This document shows, one piece after another, positions 11,344 to 20,024 of a stretch of 64,000 nucleotides of DNA. Every line of letters begins with the position of its first letter. Positions within the stretch are counted from its first letter, which is position 1. A program made the translations under genes and the position numbers. A model generated the notes under the pieces. That model was not told the origin of the DNA, did no database searches, and saw nothing but the letters and a program-made list of their open reading frames with translations. Source of the stretch: Oceanimonas smirnovii ATCC BAA-899 (GTDB lineage Bacteria > Pseudomonadota > Gammaproteobacteria > Enterobacterales > Aeromonadaceae); NCBI RefSeq assembly GCF_000381965.1, contig NZ_KB908458.1, forward strand, positions 62,001-126,000, written 5' to 3'.

Positions 11344-11595
11344 ATGGGGTTCTTAAGCTGGATTATCTTCGGGTTAATTACCGGCTTTCTGGCCAAATGG
11401 ATAATGCCGGGCCGGGACGGTGGCGGCTTTATCATGACCACGCTGCTGGGAGTGGCGGGCGCATTTGTTGGTGGCTGGATCGGTGTACAGCTGGGCTTTG
11501 GCAGCGTGACCGGCTTTAACCCGGGAAGTATTATTACCGCCGTTATCGGTGCGCTGTTTTTGCTGTTTGTCTACCGGCTGATCAGCCGCTCCTGA
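11344..11595 (+). CDS. GlsB/YeaQ/YmgE family small membrane protein
   Basis: An 83-residue, glycine-rich inner-membrane protein with three hydrophobic segments (about residues 2-20, 29-52 and 61-79). It starts MGFLSWIIFGLITGFLAKW and has the family's MPGRDGGG turn at about residues 21-28 and an LGVAGAFVGGWIG stretch. Members are annotated as transglycosylase-associated proteins and are often stress-induced, but no enzyme activity can be read from this sequence. A ribosome-binding site (AAAGGGG) precedes the start. Confidence 0.85.
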   Translation: MGFLSWIIFGLITGFLAKWIMPGRDGGGFIMTTLLGVAGAFVGGWIGVQLGFGSVTGFNPGSIITAVIGALFLLFVYRLISRS

Positions 11596-11673
11596 TGCCT
11601 GTACATTAAATTCGCCGAAGCCGGTCTGGGTTTGGCACAATCTTTTTTCATTTGTTCAGCCAGGAAATCACTC

Positions 11674-12075
11674 ATGCAGGCACCCAAAGTCGGCGTTATC
11701 GCCGTAGTCTGGCATCAGCAGCAGGTACTGCTGGTGCAACGTAAACACGCGCCCCATGCCGGCCACTGGGGTTTTCCCGGCGGCAAACTGGAATGGGGTG
11801 AAACCATGAGCGCAGGGGCCGCCCGTGAATTACAGGAAGAAACCGGTGTCATCGCCCGCATGGACGCGCCCTTTGCCTGCTACGACGTGCTGGCCGAAGA
11901 AGCCGGTGAACTGGCTCATCATTATGTGATGGTGGCAGTGCGCGGCCACTATCAGAGCGGTACTCCGGTGGCCGATGACGACGCCGAGGCCGTGGCCTGG
12001 TTCAGCCCCAACGCCCTGCCCTCTCCTCTATGTCCAAACCTTGCAGAAATCATCACCCGCTCACAAAAAGCCTGA
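11674..12075 (+). CDS. Nudix hydrolase
   Basis: A 133-residue hydrolase of nucleoside-diphosphate-linked compounds. The complete Nudix box is at about residues 37-59 (GGKLEWGETMSAGAARE then LQEETGV), with the metal-binding REXXEE residues intact. Chosen start is the ATG at 11674, preceded by AGGA at 9 bases; an in-frame TTG at 11632 has no ribosome-binding site. The substrate cannot be deduced; MutT/NudG-like or ADP-sugar activity are options. It stands between the small membrane protein and aspA without clear operon linkage. Confidence 0.88.
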   Translation: MQAPKVGVIAVVWHQQQVLLVQRKHAPHAGHWGFPGGKLEWGETMSAGAARELQEETGVIARMDAPFACYDVLAEEAGELAHHYVMVAVRGHYQSGTPVADDDAEAVAWFSPNALPSPLCPNLAEIITRSQKA

Positions 12076-12333
12076 GCATTAATCATGGCAGTTGCCTTTA
12101 ACAAGCCCTGTTGCTGCTCTATGATTGAGCGCCTGCCTTCGCCGGGGTCCGGCCCGGTACTTTTCCGCGATAACGCCGGCCGGCTTTGTGACAACCACAC
12201 TGGCTGGTTGCCGTTACGGCACACCGGCGTGCAGCTCTCTTTGCGCCATGACAAACGCAATCATCGGCACAGTCTTGCCAAGCAGGCGTGTCGGTACTTT
12301 TAGTTGTAGTACCCATTAGATACAGAGGAAATA

Positions 12334-13767
12334 ATGAGCGAAAATACCAACCTTAAGCTGGAGAATGACACAGAAGGAATTCGCATTGAAAAGGATTCTC
12401 TTGGAGAACAGCGGGTTCCGGTAAATGCCTGGTATGGTGCCCAGACCCAACGCGCCAAACAGAACTTTGATATCACCGGTGTTCCCATCAGCCACTTTCC
12501 CGAACTCATCCGCGCGCTGGCCATGGTCAAGGCCGCCGCCGCCCGTGCCAACCATCGTCTGGGCCTGCTCAGCAACGAAAAAGCCGATGCCATTCAGGCC
12601 GCCTGCTCCCAGCTGCTGCGGGGCGAGCATCACGATGCCTTTATTGTTGACCTTATTCAGGGAGGTGCCGGCACCTCAACCAACATGAACGCCAACGAGG
12701 TCATCGCCAATCTGGGCCTGGCCAGACTGGGTTTTGACAAAGGCGACTATCAGCACCTGCATCCCAATAACGATGTAAACCGCTCCCAGTCCACCAACGA
12801 CGTTTACCCCACTGCATCCCGCCTGGCCATTGTAGAAGCCGCTCAGGGCCTGAAGCTGGCGGTAAAAGAGCTGCAGCACAGCCTGGCCGCCAAAGGCGCA
12901 GAGTTTGCCGATGTGCTCAAAATGGGCCGCACTCAGATGCAGGACGCCGTGCCCATGACTCTGGGTCAGGAGTTTGACGCTTTTGCCTATAATCTGGGGG
13001 AAGAAGAAGCCCGCATCAACGCCGCCTGTGCTTTGTTGTGCGAAGTGAACCTGGGCGGTACCGCCATTGGCACCGGCATTAATGCTCCTGCCGGCTATGG
13101 CGAGATTGCCGTGACCGAACTGGCCGACATCAGCGGTCTGCCTGTCAGTCAGGCGGGCAACCTGATGGAAGCCAGTTACGACATGGGGGCTTTTGTTACC
13201 TTCTCCAGCACGCTCAAGCGCCTGGCAGTAAAACTGTCCAAGCTCAGTAACGATTTGCGTCTGCTGTCCAGCGGCCCGCGCACCGGCTTTAATGAAATTG
13301 ATCTGCCCGCCATGCAGCCCGGCTCTTCCATTATGCCCGGCAAGGTCAACCCGGTGATCCCCGAGGCCATGACTCAGACCGCCTTTCAGGTGATTGGCAC
13401 CGACACCACCATTACCCTGGCAGCCGAGGCCGGTCAGCTTCAGCTCAATGCCATGGAACCGCTGATCATCTACAACCTGCTCAATAACTGCCGGATTCTG
13501 AGCAAATCCATTCGCATGCTGGATCAGCTGTGTATTCGCGGCATCGCCGCCAACCGCGAACAGTGTGATCGCCACGTGCAGCAGAGCATCGGCATTGTTA
13601 CCGCTCTGGTACCGCATATCGGCTATGACAACGCCAGCCGCATTGCCGGCAAGGCCCTGCTCACCGGCAAGGGCGTGGCCGAGCTGGTACAGGAAGAACA
13701 GCTGCTGAGCGACGATCAGCTGGCTGAAATACTGTCACCGCAAAATATGGTGCGCCAGCAGGGCTGA
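12334..13767 (+). CDS. aspA: Aspartate ammonia-lyase (aspartase)
   Basis: This enzyme reversibly converts L-aspartate to fumarate and ammonia. The 477-residue protein belongs to the aspartase/fumarase superfamily and carries the signature GSSIMPGKVNPVIPE around residues 329-343. Aspartase-type rather than FumC-type blocks decide the call: QGGAGTSTNMNANEV, LKMGRTQMQDAVPMTLGQE, NDLRLLSSGPRTGFNEI and AAEAGQLQLNAMEPLI all follow AspA where FumC differs. An N-terminal extension of about 15 residues precedes the usual start; AGAGGAAATA before the ATG supports this start. A hairpin GGTACT/AGTACC (12293-12313) lies just upstream. Confidence 0.88.
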   Translation: MSENTNLKLENDTEGIRIEKDSLGEQRVPVNAWYGAQTQRAKQNFDITGVPISHFPELIRALAMVKAAAARANHRLGLLSNEKADAIQAACSQLLRGEHHDAFIVDLIQGGAGTSTNMNANEVIANLGLARLGFDKGDYQHLHPNNDVNRSQSTNDVYPTASRLAIVEAAQGLKLAVKELQHSLAAKGAEFADVLKMGRTQMQDAVPMTLGQEFDAFAYNLGEEEARINAACALLCEVNLGGTAIGTGINAPAGYGEIAVTELADISGLPVSQAGNLMEASYDMGAFVTFSSTLKRLAVKLSKLSNDLRLLSSGPRTGFNEIDLPAMQPGSSIMPGKVNPVIPEAMTQTAFQVIGTDTTITLAAEAGQLQLNAMEPLIIYNLLNNCRILSKSIRMLDQLCIRGIAANREQCDRHVQQSIGIVTALVPHIGYDNASRIAGKALLTGKGVAELVQEEQLLSDDQLAEILSPQNMVRQQG

Positions 13768-13793
13768 ACAGCCTGTGTGAACCAAGCGTGATA

Positions 13794-13818
13794 ATGCCGG
13801 GCAAAGCCCGGCATTTTT
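13794..13818 (+). terminator. Terminator after aspA
   Basis: A 9-bp stem ATGCCGGGC-AAA-GCCCGGCAT is followed by TTTTT. It lies 27 bases after aspA and just past the end of convergent metL. Confidence 0.88.
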
Positions 13819-13828
13819 GTAAACGGAA

Positions 13829-16261
13829 TTACAAGGCAGCCAGCAGCTGCCACAAATCTGCCTGCACGGCGGCTGCGGTCACTTCCCGGCCGGCTCCCGG
13901 GCCCTGAATGACCATGGGGTTCTGCCGGTAGTGGCGGGTTTCAATGGCAAACACATTATCCCCGGGGCGCAGAGGCACAAAAGGATGATTGGCGGGTACC
14001 ACTTCCAGTCCTACGCTGGCTGCTTGTGTTTCGGCATTAAAGCGGGCCACATGACGCAGTACTCCTCCCCGGTGCTGGGCCTCTGCCAGCCGCTCGGCCA
14101 GCAGGTCATCAAGCTGATGCAGGCACTCAAGGGCGCTTTCCTTGCTCAGCGCCGCCAGCTCATCAGGCACCAGGCTGGTGACGTTCACCTGAGAGGGATC
14201 CAGCTCAAAGCCTGCTTCCCGGGCCAGTATCACCAGCTTGCGCTTGACGTCCTGGCCATTGAGATCGTCTCTGGGATCCGGCTCGGTCAGGCCCTGCTGC
14301 CAGGCCTGCAGCAGCAGCTCGGAAAACGGCTGACTGCCGTCAAAATGCTGAAACAACCAGCTTAAGGTGCCGGAAAACACGCCGCTGATGGCACGAATCT
14401 GCTCGCCCGACTGGCGCAGCTGATGCAGGCTGCTTTGCACCGGCAGGCCGGCACCTACAGTGGCGTTGCTGAGAAACTTGACCCTGTGCTCGGTCAGCGC
14501 CTGTTTAAGGGTGGCATAAAAGCCCGAGTCGGCAGCGCCGGCCTGCTTGTTGGCCGCAATCAGGTGAATGCGTTGCTGCACCATGGCCGGATAATACTGC
14601 ACCAGACTCTCTGATGCGGTGCAGTCCAGTGCCACCATGGTATCAAAGCCGTGCTCTTCCAGATCTTCCAGCCAGTCGGGCCATACCAGCGTCTGGGGCT
14701 GAAAGTTATTCAGCGCTGTGTCTGCTTCCACACCCTGGCTGGCCAGCATGGCCCCTTTGGTATCAAACACGCCGTAGAGGGTCAGGCGCAGGTTCAGCTC
14801 CTGCTCCAGCCGTGCCTTCTGCTCTTTGTAAAGCCGCAGCCAGGCCTTGCCGATATTGCCCCGGCCAAACAACAGCACTCCCACCCGGCGGGGCCGGCTG
14901 AACAGACTCTGGTGCAACCGCAGCAACAGAGGATCCAGGGCGGTTTTGCGCACCACACCCACCAGACTCAGGCCATTTTTAGCCGGCTGAATAAACTCCA
15001 GCGGTTGTTCGTTCAGGGCATGATAAAATTGCAGGCACTGCTCGGCCTGGCTGGTCACATTTTTGCCTACCAGCGCCACCAGCGAAAAGCCTTCACGCTG
15101 CTGCAGCCCTTCAAAGCCACCCGCCGGCTGATGATCCCGCAACACCAGAAAGGCCTGCTCCGCCTGTTCACGGGTATAGGCAATCTGCCACAGCTTGCGG
15201 TCAGGCCGGCGCTTGCAGGCCAGCGGTGCCAGACCACGCTTGCCCAGCCAGTCAGTGAGGGCATCCACCCGCTCCTGATAACGGTCGGAAATGGTCATTT
15301 CCACCAGCACGGTATCGTCCACTGCGGTCACAATGCGCGCACCCTGTTCCCGGCGCGGGCGGCGCTCGATGCGGGTGTGGCCGTCATCAGGGTGATAACT
15401 GCAGCGCAGCATCAGCTGCTGGCGGCTGGCCGCCACCGGACCGAGGGTGCGGCTGTGCAGCACAGGCGAGCCCAACCGGGCCAGCTCGGCAGCTTCTGCC
15501 AGCGCCAGCCGCTTAAGCAGATGAGCTTCGGGAATCCGTCGCGGATCGGCACTGAACACACCGGGCACATCACTCCAGATAGTGGTATGAGAGCTGTCGG
15601 CCAGCGCGCCCAGCAGAGTGGCGCTGAAGTCGGAGCCATTGCGCCCCAGCAACCGGGTGCGGCCCTCTTTATCGGCGGCAATAAAGCCCGTAACCACCTG
15701 CATTTGCTGCGGGTGCTCGGCCAGAATGTGTTCCAGCAGGCGGCGGGACTCGTCTTCTTCCACCTGCACCGGCGTACCCGATACCCGCAGAAAACGCCGG
15801 GCATCCAGACTGTGTGCAGTTACTCCCTGCTGCTGCAGCACTGTGGCCAGCAGGCGGGATGACCAGACCTCACCAAAGGCCTGAATATAGCCGCGCTGAT
15901 AGTCATCCAGCCGGTCATGCTCAAGCACATAAGCAATGCTGACAATGTCTTCGCCAAGAGCCGCCAGCAAAGGGGCCGCCGCCTCGGCAGGCAGAGTGCT
16001 TGCTATCAGATGGCGCTGAAAGGCATGCAGGCCGGCCAGGGCTTCGGGCGCGGCGGTGTCACCGCTGGCAAACAGATTGAGCAGCTCAATCAGCCGGTTG
16101 GTGGTTTTACCCGGTGCCGAGACCACTATGAGGGCGTCAGGCTGCTGCAGCTGATGAATAATGCCGGCTACCCGGTGAAAACAGGCGGCATCGGCCAGGC
16201 TGCTGCCGCCAAACTTGTGTACCGGTCGGTGTGCGCCGGGCTCGGGCTCAAGAATAGTCAT
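13829..16261 (-). CDS. metL: Bifunctional aspartokinase II / homoserine dehydrogenase II
   Basis: The enzyme catalyses the first and third steps of the aspartate pathway to methionine and threonine. The 810-residue length equals that of E. coli MetL. The N-terminal kinase domain begins with VHKFGGSSLAD (residues 14-24) and includes GRNGSDFSATLLGAL; the C-terminal dehydrogenase has the Rossmann motif LLFGRGNIGKAWL near residue 460 and LDCTASE. Its ATG follows the metB stop with no gap, so the two are translationally coupled. The metB partner and MetJ operators upstream support the methionine isozyme rather than ThrA. Confidence 0.95.
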   Translation of the reverse strand: MTILEPEPGAHRPVHKFGGSSLADAACFHRVAGIIHQLQQPDALIVVSAPGKTTNRLIELLNLFASGDTAAPEALAGLHAFQRHLIASTLPAEAAAPLLAALGEDIVSIAYVLEHDRLDDYQRGYIQAFGEVWSSRLLATVLQQQGVTAHSLDARRFLRVSGTPVQVEEDESRRLLEHILAEHPQQMQVVTGFIAADKEGRTRLLGRNGSDFSATLLGALADSSHTTIWSDVPGVFSADPRRIPEAHLLKRLALAEAAELARLGSPVLHSRTLGPVAASRQQLMLRCSYHPDDGHTRIERRPRREQGARIVTAVDDTVLVEMTISDRYQERVDALTDWLGKRGLAPLACKRRPDRKLWQIAYTREQAEQAFLVLRDHQPAGGFEGLQQREGFSLVALVGKNVTSQAEQCLQFYHALNEQPLEFIQPAKNGLSLVGVVRKTALDPLLLRLHQSLFSRPRRVGVLLFGRGNIGKAWLRLYKEQKARLEQELNLRLTLYGVFDTKGAMLASQGVEADTALNNFQPQTLVWPDWLEDLEEHGFDTMVALDCTASESLVQYYPAMVQQRIHLIAANKQAGAADSGFYATLKQALTEHRVKFLSNATVGAGLPVQSSLHQLRQSGEQIRAISGVFSGTLSWLFQHFDGSQPFSELLLQAWQQGLTEPDPRDDLNGQDVKRKLVILAREAGFELDPSQVNVTSLVPDELAALSKESALECLHQLDDLLAERLAEAQHRGGVLRHVARFNAETQAASVGLEVVPANHPFVPLRPGDNVFAIETRHYRQNPMVIQGPGAGREVTAAAVQADLWQLLAAL

Positions 16262-17422
16262 TTACTTGCTGAGTACCTTAAATGCGTTTTCCAGATCCTT
16301 GATCAGATCGCTGCTATCCTCAATACCCACCGACACCCGCAGCAGCTGCTGGCTGATGCCCGCCTCAATCAGAGCTTCCGGGGTCATGGCCGCGTGGGTC
16401 ATGGTGGCAGGATGGTTGATCAGGCTTTCTACGCCGCCCAGCGACTCGGCCAGGGAGAACAGCTGCAGCTCATGCAGGAATGCCTTCATGCCGGCTTCGT
16501 CTGCATCCAGCTCAAAACTGAGCATGGCACCAAAGCCTTTTTGCTGGCGGGCGGCGGCTTCATGGCCCGGGTTGCCCGGCAGGCTGGGATGATACACCGC
16601 CTTCACTTTTGGCTGGCTTTGCAGAAATGCCACCAGCGCCTCGGCGTTCTCGCAGTGCTGACGCATACGCACTCCAAGGGTACGCAGGCCGCGCAGGGTC
16701 AGGTAGTTATCAAACGCTGAACCGGTCAGCCCCAGGCAGTTGGCCCACCAGCGCAGCTCTTCTGCCAGGCCGGCGTCGGCAGCCACCACGGCACCGCCAA
16801 TGGCATCGGAGTGGCCGTTAATGTATTTGGTGGTGGAGTGCAGCACCAGATCGGCACCCAGCTTGAGCGGCTGCTGCAACGCCGGCGACAAAAAGGTGTT
16901 GTCTACCACTGTGAGGGCACCCACTTCTTTGGCGGCGGCACACAGCGCCTGAATATCCACTACCCGCAGCAAGGGGTTGGAAGGCGTTTCAATCCACAGC
17001 ATACGAGGCTTGCGCGCCATTACTTCAGCCATGGCGGCGGCATCGGTCTGATCCACATAGGCCAGCTCAAACAGTCCCTTGGCGGCCAGAGAGTTGAACA
17101 ACCGCTGACTGCCGCCGTAGCTGTCGTGGGGCACCACCAGCAGATCTCCGGGTTTAAGCTGTGAGGTAACAATCAGATTAATGGCCCCCAGACCGCTGGC
17201 AGTCACGGCAGCACCGCCCCCTTCCTCCAGATGGGTCAGGGCGTCGATCAGGGTCTGGCGGGTGGGGTTACCGGAGCGGGCATAATCAAACTGACGCTTT
17301 TCATTAAAATCGGAAAAGGTGAAGGTGCTGGTCAGATAAATGGGCGGCACTACGGCGCCATGCTGCGTGTCGCTCTCAAGGCCGGTACGAACGGCGTGAG
17401 TCTGAGTCTTGTAATTTGGCAT
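16262..17422 (-). CDS. metB: Cystathionine gamma-synthase
   Basis: A PLP enzyme joining cysteine and O-succinylhomoserine into cystathionine, the sulfur-entry step of methionine synthesis. The 386-residue length equals E. coli MetB. The PLP-binding lysine is K199 in HSTTKYINGHSD, with YARSGNPTR near residue 47 and SLGGVESL near the C-terminus. I chose the ATG at 17422 because AAAGGAGAAGGAC precedes it; an upstream in-frame start lacks homology. It is divergent from metJ and followed immediately by metL. Confidence 0.96.
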   Translation of the reverse strand: MPNYKTQTHAVRTGLESDTQHGAVVPPIYLTSTFTFSDFNEKRQFDYARSGNPTRQTLIDALTHLEEGGGAAVTASGLGAINLIVTSQLKPGDLLVVPHDSYGGSQRLFNSLAAKGLFELAYVDQTDAAAMAEVMARKPRMLWIETPSNPLLRVVDIQALCAAAKEVGALTVVDNTFLSPALQQPLKLGADLVLHSTTKYINGHSDAIGGAVVAADAGLAEELRWWANCLGLTGSAFDNYLTLRGLRTLGVRMRQHCENAEALVAFLQSQPKVKAVYHPSLPGNPGHEAAARQQKGFGAMLSFELDADEAGMKAFLHELQLFSLAESLGGVESLINHPATMTHAAMTPEALIEAGISQQLLRVSVGIEDSSDLIKDLENAFKVLSK

Positions 17423-17472
17423 GTCCTTCTCCTTTGCACACGGCAGCCTGAAACACAATTCTGAGGGAAGGC

Positions 17473-17516
17473 ACAGTAACTCGAACAAAATAAGCCGTCA
17501 AGCCACCCAGACGTCT
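17473..17516 (-). promoter_or_regulatory. metB promoter with MetJ operators (met boxes)
   Basis: Three tandem 8-mers resembling the met box AGACGTCT are seen on the plus strand: AGCCGTCA (17493-17500), AGCCACCC (17501-17508) and a perfect AGACGTCT (17509-17516). On the minus strand TTGACG (17496-17501), 17 bases and TACTGT (17473-17478) form a sigma-70 promoter for metBL whose -35 box lies inside the operator. MetJ-SAM binding there would block metBL. Confidence 0.85.
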
Positions 17517-17535
17517 ATAAGGCTTTGCTGTTGGA

Positions 17536-17564
17536 TTGCCAACACAAAATGCAGGGGTTACAAT
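17536..17564 (+). promoter_or_regulatory. metJ promoter
   Basis: TTGCCA (17536-17541), a 17-base spacer and TACAAT (17559-17564) form a good sigma-70 promoter 35 bases before metJ. The met boxes end about 20 bases upstream of its -35 box, compatible with autoregulation. Confidence 0.7.
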
Positions 17565-17598
17565 TCGCCGGAAAATCATTTCCGAACGCAGGTGCATA

Positions 17599-17925
17599 AT
17601 GAAAACTGAATGGAACGGCGACTACATCAGCCCTTACGCCGAGCACGGCAAGAAAAGCGAGCAGGTCAAGAAAATCACCGTCTCCATCCCGCTGAAGGTG
17701 CTGAAAGTGCTGACCGATGAGCGTACCCGCCGCCAGGTCAACAACCTGCGTCATGCCACCAACAGCGAGCTGCTGTGTGAGGCCTTTCTGCATGCCTACA
17801 CAGGCCAGCCCCTGCCTCAGGACGACGACCTGCGTAAAGATGTACCCGATCAGATCCCTGCTCAGGCACGGGAAATCATGACCGCCCTGGGTCTGGAAAT
17901 TGAAGACTTCGGGCAGGACGACTGA
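17599..17925 (+). CDS. metJ: Methionine repressor MetJ
   Basis: MetJ is a ribbon-helix-helix repressor that uses S-adenosylmethionine as co-repressor. The 108-residue protein is nearly identical to the E. coli form through residue 75: [19 protein letters not shown], then the DNA-contacting strand [15 protein letters not shown] and helix [20 protein letters not shown]. The C-terminal tail is divergent and acidic. The ATG at 17599 matches the known start. It faces metBL across the met boxes. Confidence 0.97.
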   Translation: MKTEWNGDYISPYAEHGKKSEQVKKITVSIPLKVLKVLTDERTRRQVNNLRHATNSELLCEAFLHAYTGQPLPQDDDLRKDVPDQIPAQAREIMTALGLEIEDFGQDD

Positions 17926-17930
17926 AACAC

Positions 17931-18078
17931 AGCTGGAAGCGATTAGCTGGAAGCTGAAAGCCATTCTCAGCTGATTGAAGTTTCTGAATCGTGCCTGCTT
18001 GTTCATGTGTCATTTGCAGGCACGGCTCAAAACTCACCGGCACCACCACTTACAGCTGACAGCTTATGGCTGACAGCT
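17931..18078. repeat. Cluster of short AGCTG-AAGC repeats
   Basis: The metJ-cysQ gap contains several variants of a 10-mer: AGCTGGAAGC (17932 and about 17946), AGCTGAAAGC, then TACAGCTGACAGCTTATGGC and TGACAGCTTTCAG on the far side. The left group and the right group are inverted relative to each other (CTGAAAGC / GCTTTCAG). It could fold as a loose hairpin between two convergent genes; no T-run follows. Confidence 0.5.
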
Positions 18079-18079
18079 T

Positions 18080-18892
18080 TCAGTTCGCTTCAGGCTTTAA
18101 TATCTCCTGCCAGGGCAGGCTTTCATCCCCGAGGGTAATAAAGTTCGGGTTAATCATGCTGTCGCGCTGGTTATAACTGAGCTTTTCCAGCCCCAGGTCC
18201 AGAATACGGCCGCCGGCTTCTTCCACTATGCATTGCGTAGCCCCTGTGTCCCATTCACCGGTGGGGCCGATGCGCATATACAAATCGGCTTTTCCTTCCG
18301 CCACCAGACAGGATTTGAGCGAACTGGAGCCCAGTGGCACCAGCCGGTAATCCAGCTTATCGGTCAGGCGGGAGCGCACCCACTCCACATTTTGCCGCCG
18401 GCTGATGGTAATACAAAGGCTGTTCACCTGTGTCCGGTAATGGCGGGCATGAATCTGGCGTATTTCGCCGCCGGCTTCTTTAAAGGCACCCTGCCCCCGT
18501 ACCGCGTAATACATCACATCATGCACAGGCCCGAACACCACCCCCAGTACCGGCCTGCCGTGCTCAACCAGAGCGATCATGGTAGAAAAATCACCACTGC
18601 CGGCAATAAACTCCTGTGTGCCGTCCAGCGGATCCACCAGCCAGTAACGGGGCCAGGCATTGCGCTCTGCCAGCGGAATATCTCCGCCCTCTTCCGACAG
18701 CACCGGAATATCCGCCAGCTCCCGCAAGGCACGGTTCAGATAATCATGAGCCGCCAGATCGGCACTGGTTACCGGACTGTCGTCGTCTTTATTTTCAGCG
18801 ATGTAACGGCCACTGTTATACATAGACAGAATTAATCTGCCGGATTCTCGGGCTGCCGCCTTTACACCCGGTAGCAGGGCACAGGTATCCAT
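18080..18892 (-). CDS. cysQ: 3'(2'),5'-bisphosphate nucleotidase CysQ
   Basis: CysQ removes the 3' phosphate from 3'-phosphoadenosine 5'-phosphate, a by-product of sulfate assimilation. The 270-residue protein belongs to the inositol-monophosphatase fold, with metal-binding motifs LSEEGGD near residue 64, WLVDPLDGTQEFI near residues 83-95 and GEWDTGATQCIVEEAGG near residues 212-228. It starts 2 bases after the nudE stop, indicating one transcript. Confidence 0.94.
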   Translation of the reverse strand: MDTCALLPGVKAAARESGRLILSMYNSGRYIAENKDDDSPVTSADLAAHDYLNRALRELADIPVLSEEGGDIPLAERNAWPRYWLVDPLDGTQEFIAGSGDFSTMIALVEHGRPVLGVVFGPVHDVMYYAVRGQGAFKEAGGEIRQIHARHYRTQVNSLCITISRRQNVEWVRSRLTDKLDYRLVPLGSSSLKSCLVAEGKADLYMRIGPTGEWDTGATQCIVEEAGGRILDLGLEKLSYNQRDSMINPNFITLGDESLPWQEILKPEAN

Positions 18893-18894
18893 GC

Positions 18895-19452
18895 TTATTC
18901 CTCTTTGTTAAGCCAGTCCTGTAACAAAAACAGACCACAGATGCTGCGGGCTTCCGAAAAGTCAGGCCGGGCCATCAGCTCACCCAGCCGTTCCAGAGGC
19001 CAGGGAACGACTTCCAGCGGCTCCGGCTCATCACCTTCACGCTGCTCGGGATACAAGTCCCGGGCCAGCACAATATCCATACGGCTGCCAAAATAGCCGG
19101 GGGCAAGACTTACCTGCTTGAGTGGTATCAGGGTGCGGGCACCGTAGCCCACTTCTTCCATCAGCTCCCGGTTGCCGGCTTCCAGAGCCGTTTCTCCGGG
19201 GTCGATCAGCCCTTTGGGAAAACCCAGTTCATAACTGTGCGTCCCGGCAGAGTACTCCCGAATCAGTAAAATGGTGTTGTCATCCAGCATGGGCACCAGC
19301 ATAACGGCACCGCGTCCGCCGCCGCGCATTCTTTCATAAATGCGCTCAACGCCGTTACTGAAACGAAGGTGCACAGATTCAACCCGAAAAAGGCGGCTTT
19401 CTGCCACCAGCTCGGTATGCAAAATGGTTGGCTTCTGTTTGTCGTCGGTCAT
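18895..19452 (-). CDS. nudE: ADP-compounds hydrolase NudE
   Basis: A 185-residue Nudix enzyme acting on ADP-ribose, NADH and diadenosine polyphosphates in its family. The Nudix box is GLIDPGETALEAGNREL then MEEVGYG at about residues 80-103, followed by SLAPGYFGSRMDIVLA. It is the first gene of the nudE-cysQ pair and is divergent from hslR, the same neighbourhood as in enterobacteria. Confidence 0.92.
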   Translation of the reverse strand: MTDDKQKPTILHTELVAESRLFRVESVHLRFSNGVERIYERMRGGGRGAVMLVPMLDDNTILLIREYSAGTHSYELGFPKGLIDPGETALEAGNRELMEEVGYGARTLIPLKQVSLAPGYFGSRMDIVLARDLYPEQREGDEPEPLEVVPWPLERLGELMARPDFSEARSICGLFLLQDWLNKEE

Positions 19453-19610
19453 GGCCGGCCCCGTTTAAAATCGCCCTTGTATGAGGTTATCGCAACTGAC
19501 CGCCAACGTCTGCCGCAGATTGATCACAAAATGTGAATTGGTCCTGTCTTGTATGCCAAAGGGGGTCATCTGATATAATTACATATTCGATTTTGACCGG
19601 GGCAACCACC

Positions 19611-20003
19611 ATGAACGCAAAAACGGATATCGTGCGGCTGGACAAGTGGCTGTGGGCCGCGCGCTTTTACAAAACCCGCAGTCTGGCCCGAGACATGATC
19701 GATGGCGGCAAGGTGCACTACAACGGCCAGCGCACCAAGCCCGGCAAACAGGTGGAAACCGGTGCCACCATCCGGCTGCGTCAGGGCCACGATGAACGGG
19801 AAGTGATCGTACAGGCGTTGTCAGACAAGCGCGGCAAGGCAGAGCTGGCCCAGCAGCTGTACCGTGAAACCGAAGCCAGCCTGGCGCAACGAGAGCATAA
19901 TGCCAGGGCACGCAAGCTCAACAGTCAGTTTGCCCCAAGCCCGGAGCGCAGGCCCGACAAAAAAGAAAGACGCACCCTGCTCAAAATCAAGCAGGGCCAC
20001 TGA
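19611..20003 (+). CDS. hslR: Ribosome-associated heat shock protein Hsp15
   Basis: Hsp15 binds 50S subunits carrying a stalled nascent peptidyl-tRNA and helps recycle them. The 130-residue protein opens with an S4 RNA-binding domain (VRLDKWLWAARFYKTRSLA at residues 8-26, then GGKVHYNGQRTKPGK) and ends in a basic tail. A TATAAT hexamer at 19574-19579 with a TTGTAT-like -35 at 19-base spacing may be its promoter. It is followed 21 bases later by hslO. Confidence 0.94.
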   Translation: MNAKTDIVRLDKWLWAARFYKTRSLARDMIDGGKVHYNGQRTKPGKQVETGATIRLRQGHDEREVIVQALSDKRGKAELAQQLYRETEASLAQREHNARARKLNSQFAPSPERRPDKKERRTLLKIKQGH

Positions 20004-20024
20004 GCCCAGACAGGATCTATTTTG

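Noticed and set aside
12180-12205. A CRP site upstream of aspA
   Set aside because: TGTGA is followed at the right distance by CACTG rather than TCACA; too weak to report.
12085-12303. A 72-codon frame between the Nudix gene and aspA
   Set aside because: No ribosome-binding site, odd composition (cysteine and proline runs) and no similarity recognised; the gap is treated as non-coding.
12334-13767. Fumarase class II (fumC) as the identity of this gene
   Set aside because: Shared superfamily signature, but QGGAGTS, GRTQMQDAVPM and AAEAGQLQLN follow aspartase rather than FumC.
13829-16261. ThrA (aspartokinase I/homoserine dehydrogenase I) as the identity
   Set aside because: Length of 810, coupling to metB and MetJ operators point to MetL.
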